A stretch of DNA of 64,000 nt from Bradyrhizobium diversitatis (GTDB lineage: Bacteria; Pseudomonadota; Alphaproteobacteria; Rhizobiales; Xanthobacteraceae). Every line of letters begins with the position of its first letter. The first letter of the stretch is position 1. Shown one piece after another: positions 61,852 through 64,000 of this stretch. The position numbers were made by a program, and so were the translations under genes. The notes beneath the pieces were generated by a model, which worked only from the letters and a program-made list of their open reading frames with translations, did no database searches and had not been told where the DNA came from. The DNA lies in assembly GCF_016031635.1 (NCBI RefSeq), contig NZ_JACEGD010000005.1, positions 124,001 to 188,000 of the forward strand, in the 5' to 3' direction.

Positions 61852-62907
61852 TCAAGCCGATTTGCGCCGGACAGAGGCCGGAACCGTTGCCGCCTGCCGG
61901 CCGAGGGCGGCGAATTCGGCCAGCACCCGTTCGGCGCACATGACGCGGTTGCGGCCGAGGCGTTTGGCCACATAGAGCGCCTCGTCGGCCGCGCCCAGCA
62001 GCCGGTCGGGGCCGCCGTCGGCACCGCCGGGGATGTGGCTGGCGACACCGACGCTGAGAGTGACGTGATCGCCGGCGCCCGCGGCGCCGTGGGCGATCTG
62101 CAAGGCCGTGACCGCGCAGCGGATCGCCTCGGCCACGTTGCAGGCGGTGTCGCAATCCATGTCCGGCAGGATCAGCGCGAACTCTTCGCCGCCATAGCGG
62201 CCGGCGAGATCGAGCGGGCGCACCGCGTGCCGGCTGACGACGGCGGCAACCGCGCGCAGGCACTCGTCGCCGCTCTGGTGGCCGTGGCGGTCGTTGAACA
62301 GCTTGAAATGGTCGACATCGACGAACAGCAGCGCCAGCGGCTTCTGCGTGCGCTGGGCGCGCGCCCATTCGTCCGACAGCATCTGGTCGAAGGAGCGGCG
62401 GTTCGCCAGGCCGGTCAGCCCGTCCTTGGTGGCGAGCTCCTTCAGCGCCATCTCGGCGCGCTTCTGGTCGGTGAGGTCGCGCAGCGTCTCCACCACCGCG
62501 ATCAGCCGGCCGGCCTCGTCGTGGATCGGGCCGGCGTCGATGGCGAGATAGAGCTGGCTGCCGAGCTTCGGCATCACGCACCAGTTCTCCGCGGAAAAGC
62601 CGAGCCCGTTATGGCCGCGCGCGGCATATTCCGAATAGTATTCCGGCAGCTGCTCCGGCCGGTCGAGCGCGACGAGGTCGGCAAGGCAGGGGCGCCTTGT
62701 CTCGTAGAAGGCCTGCCAGTGCTTGCCGGTGCCGATCACCTCGGAGGCGGCGACGCCGGTCAATCGCTCGCAGGCCATGTTCCAGATCACCACACGGCGC
62801 TTGGGGTCGATCACGAAGGTCGGCACCACCAGGTGTTGCATCAGCCGCACGGCATAGGAATCCGCAACGTCGACGGCTGGGGTCGGAAGTGTCCTCGACT
62901 TCGCCAT
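61852..62907 (-). CDS. PAS-GGDEF diguanylate cyclase
   Basis: A 351-residue signalling enzyme making c-di-GMP. Residues 20-140 form a PAS domain ([34 protein letters not shown]), and residues 165-325 a GGDEF domain with [34 protein letters not shown] and the active site [11 protein letters not shown]. An RPLD precedes GGEEF by five residues, the inhibitory I-site, so product feedback is expected. Its ATG shares one base with the stop of the upstream GGDEF-EAL gene (TGATG), implying coupled translation. The tRNA-Arg lies 60 bases past its stop. Confidence 0.94.
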   Translation of the reverse strand: MAKSRTLPTPAVDVADSYAVRLMQHLVVPTFVIDPKRRVVIWNMACERLTGVAASEVIGTGKHWQAFYETRRPCLADLVALDRPEQLPEYYSEYAARGHNGLGFSAENWCVMPKLGSQLYLAIDAGPIHDEAGRLIAVVETLRDLTDQKRAEMALKELATKDGLTGLANRRSFDQMLSDEWARAQRTQKPLALLFVDVDHFKLFNDRHGHQSGDECLRAVAAVVSRHAVRPLDLAGRYGGEEFALILPDMDCDTACNVAEAIRCAVTALQIAHGAAGAGDHVTLSVGVASHIPGGADGGPDRLLGAADEALYVAKRLGRNRVMCAERVLAEFAALGRQAATVPASVRRKSA

Positions 62908-64000
62908 CAGGCCACCGCCGCCACGGGCGCGGAGTCGCCGGGGCCGAACAGCTTTCGCACCTCGCTGGCCGGCTTCGGGGCGCTGAACAGATAGCCCTGC
63001 ATCTGCGTGCAGCCGAGCGCGCGCAGCATGTCGCGCTGTGCCTCGGTCTCGACGCCCTCGGCGACCGTGGTCATGCTACTGGCGGCCGCAATGTTCACCA
63101 CCGCCTGCACGATCACGGGCGAGCCGCTCGCCTCTGCGATGTCGGCGACGAAGCAGCGGTCGATCTTGATCTTGTCGAACGGGAAGCGCTTCAGATAGCT
63201 CAGCGAGGAGTAGCCGGTGCCGAAATCGTCGAGCGCGATGCGCACGCCGATCGAGCGGAGCTGATGCAGGATCGAGAGCGCCGCCTCGTCGTCGCGGATC
63301 AGCACGGCCTCGGTGATCTCGAGCTCGAGCCGACGCGGGTTCAGGCCGGAGGCGGCGAGCGCGCCAGCGATCCGCAGCGCCAGCGTGTCGCATTTGAGCT
63401 GCACCGGCGAGACGTTGACCGCGACGCGCACATGCGCCGGCCAGGTCGCGGCCTCGTTGCAGGCCATCCGCAACACCCAGTCGCCGAGCTCGTTGATCAT
63501 GCCGGTGTCCTCGGCGACCGGAATGAACTCCGCCGGCGACACCATGCCGCGCTCGGGATGCCGCCAGCGCAGCAGCGCCTCGCAGCCGGAGACTTCGTTG
63601 GTGCGCAGGTCGACCAGCGGCTGATAGTGAATCTCGAAGCCGCCATTCACGAGGGCCTGCCGCAAATCCAGCTCCATGCTCAGGCGTGCCTTGGCGCTCG
63701 CATCCATCTCCGGCTCGAAGAAGCGGTGGGTGCGGCGTCCATTGGCCTTGGCGCCGTACATCGCAAGGTCGGCGTTCTTGATCAGCTGATCGAGATCGGC
63801 GCCGTCCTGCGGCGCCAGCGCAATCCCGATGCTGGCATCGGTGGAGAGCTGATGGCCGAGACAATGATAGGGCTGCCGGATCGCCTGGTAGATCCGCGCC
63901 AGGAAGAACAGCACGTCGGCGGAGGATCCGATCCCGGTCTGGATCACCGCGAACTCGTCGCCGCCGAGCCGCGCGATTAAATCGCCCGGCCTGAGGCAGC
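62907..64000 (-). CDS. GGDEF-EAL protein, 5' end beyond the window
   Basis: A bifunctional-type c-di-GMP protein; at least 364 codons are inside the window and the frame is open at the right edge (the GTG near 63947 is internal). The visible part starts in a GGDEF domain, CLRPGDLIARLGGDEFAVIQ, which has both GGDEF and an RPGD I-site five residues before it. The EAL domain has the intact EALLRWRHPERG, NVSPVQLK, ITEAVLI, DDFGTGYSSLSYLKRFPFDK and AEGVETEAQ motifs needed for phosphodiesterase activity. N-terminal sensor domains, if any, lie outside. It is coupled to the downstream PAS-GGDEF gene. Confidence 0.94.
   Translation of the reverse strand, partial: CLRPGDLIARLGGDEFAVIQTGIGSSADVLFFLARIYQAIRQPYHCLGHQLSTDASIGIALAPQDGADLDQLIKNADLAMYGAKANGRRTHRFFEPEMDASAKARLSMELDLRQALVNGGFEIHYQPLVDLRTNEVSGCEALLRWRHPERGMVSPAEFIPVAEDTGMINELGDWVLRMACNEAATWPAHVRVAVNVSPVQLKCDTLALRIAGALAASGLNPRRLELEITEAVLIRDDEAALSILHQLRSIGVRIALDDFGTGYSSLSYLKRFPFDKIKIDRCFVADIAEASGSPVIVQAVVNIAAASSMTTVAEGVETEAQRDMLRALGCTQMQGYLFSAPKPASEVRKLFGPGDSAPVAAVA

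Noticed and set aside
63945-63947. GTG as start of the EAL gene
   Set aside because: The same frame is open to the right edge and encodes LIARLGGDEFA just before it, so the start lies outside the window.

Overview
The window is a high-GC alphaproteobacterial chromosome segment, most probably Bradyrhizobium or a close relative in the Nitrobacteraceae. The evidence is the gene order rpsT-dnaA-dnaN-recF-(two paralogous exported proteins)-gyrB-murA, a DUF3551-type exported protein, many lone stress and signalling genes, and several families of long imperfect intergenic palindromes of the kind scattered through Bradyrhizobium genomes. No rRNA, CRISPR array or intact insertion sequence was seen. 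One tRNA-Arg is present.

Layout. 1-8.1 kb: murJ (runs off the left edge), a PfkB/adenosine-kinase-like kinase, an acyl-CoA synthetase, a serine-beta-lactamase-fold hydrolase, a degenerate GIY-YIG-like protein and a succinate-semialdehyde dehydrogenase. 8.1-15.1 kb: an accessory-looking patch in which two effector-like genes of lower GC flank purC, a pirin and an AraC-type regulator. One effector is papain-like and the other carries an ADP-ribosyltransferase-like N terminus. A decayed transposase lies directly upstream of the first. 15.1-24.7 kb: hydrolase, MmgE/PrpD protein, FUSC-type membrane protein, a tightly overlapped MATE/DUF2867/isomerase operon, an outer-membrane barrel, and an ECF sigma/anti-sigma/periplasmic sensor/Cys-rich cassette. 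24.8-38.5 kb: murA with Asp in place of the catalytic Cys, gyrB, the two paralogous repeat proteins, recF, dnaN, dnaA, then a 1.2-kb intergenic region with DnaA-box-like sequences and seven GANTC sites (candidate origin/dnaA control region), then rpsT with its terminator. 38.9-49.3 kb: envelope and metabolic genes, an HD-GYP protein, a CoA ligase, a Bug-type binding protein, and an arsR-SRPBCC-DUF899 operon controlled from a palindrome centred on the arsR start codon. 49.5-58.8 kb: trypsin-like protease, a membrane protein plus winged-helix regulator with a matching operator pair that also covers the start of a UppS paralogue, a CNB protein, a metallophosphoesterase, a 3-methyladenine glycosylase, a histidine kinase and dinB. 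58.7-64 kb: a 26-residue membrane micro-ORF, a cytoplasmic subtilase followed by a small propeptide-like protein, tRNA-Arg(CCG), and two overlapping c-di-GMP genes, the second running off the right edge.

Best candidates for new biology are the subtilase with its separate propeptide-like partner, the two effector-like genes, the repeat-module exported paralogues between recF and gyrB, the UppS paralogue under a dedicated operator pair, and the leaderless arsR with its operator on the initiation codon. Function statements are family-level readings from sequence alone; no database search was possible.
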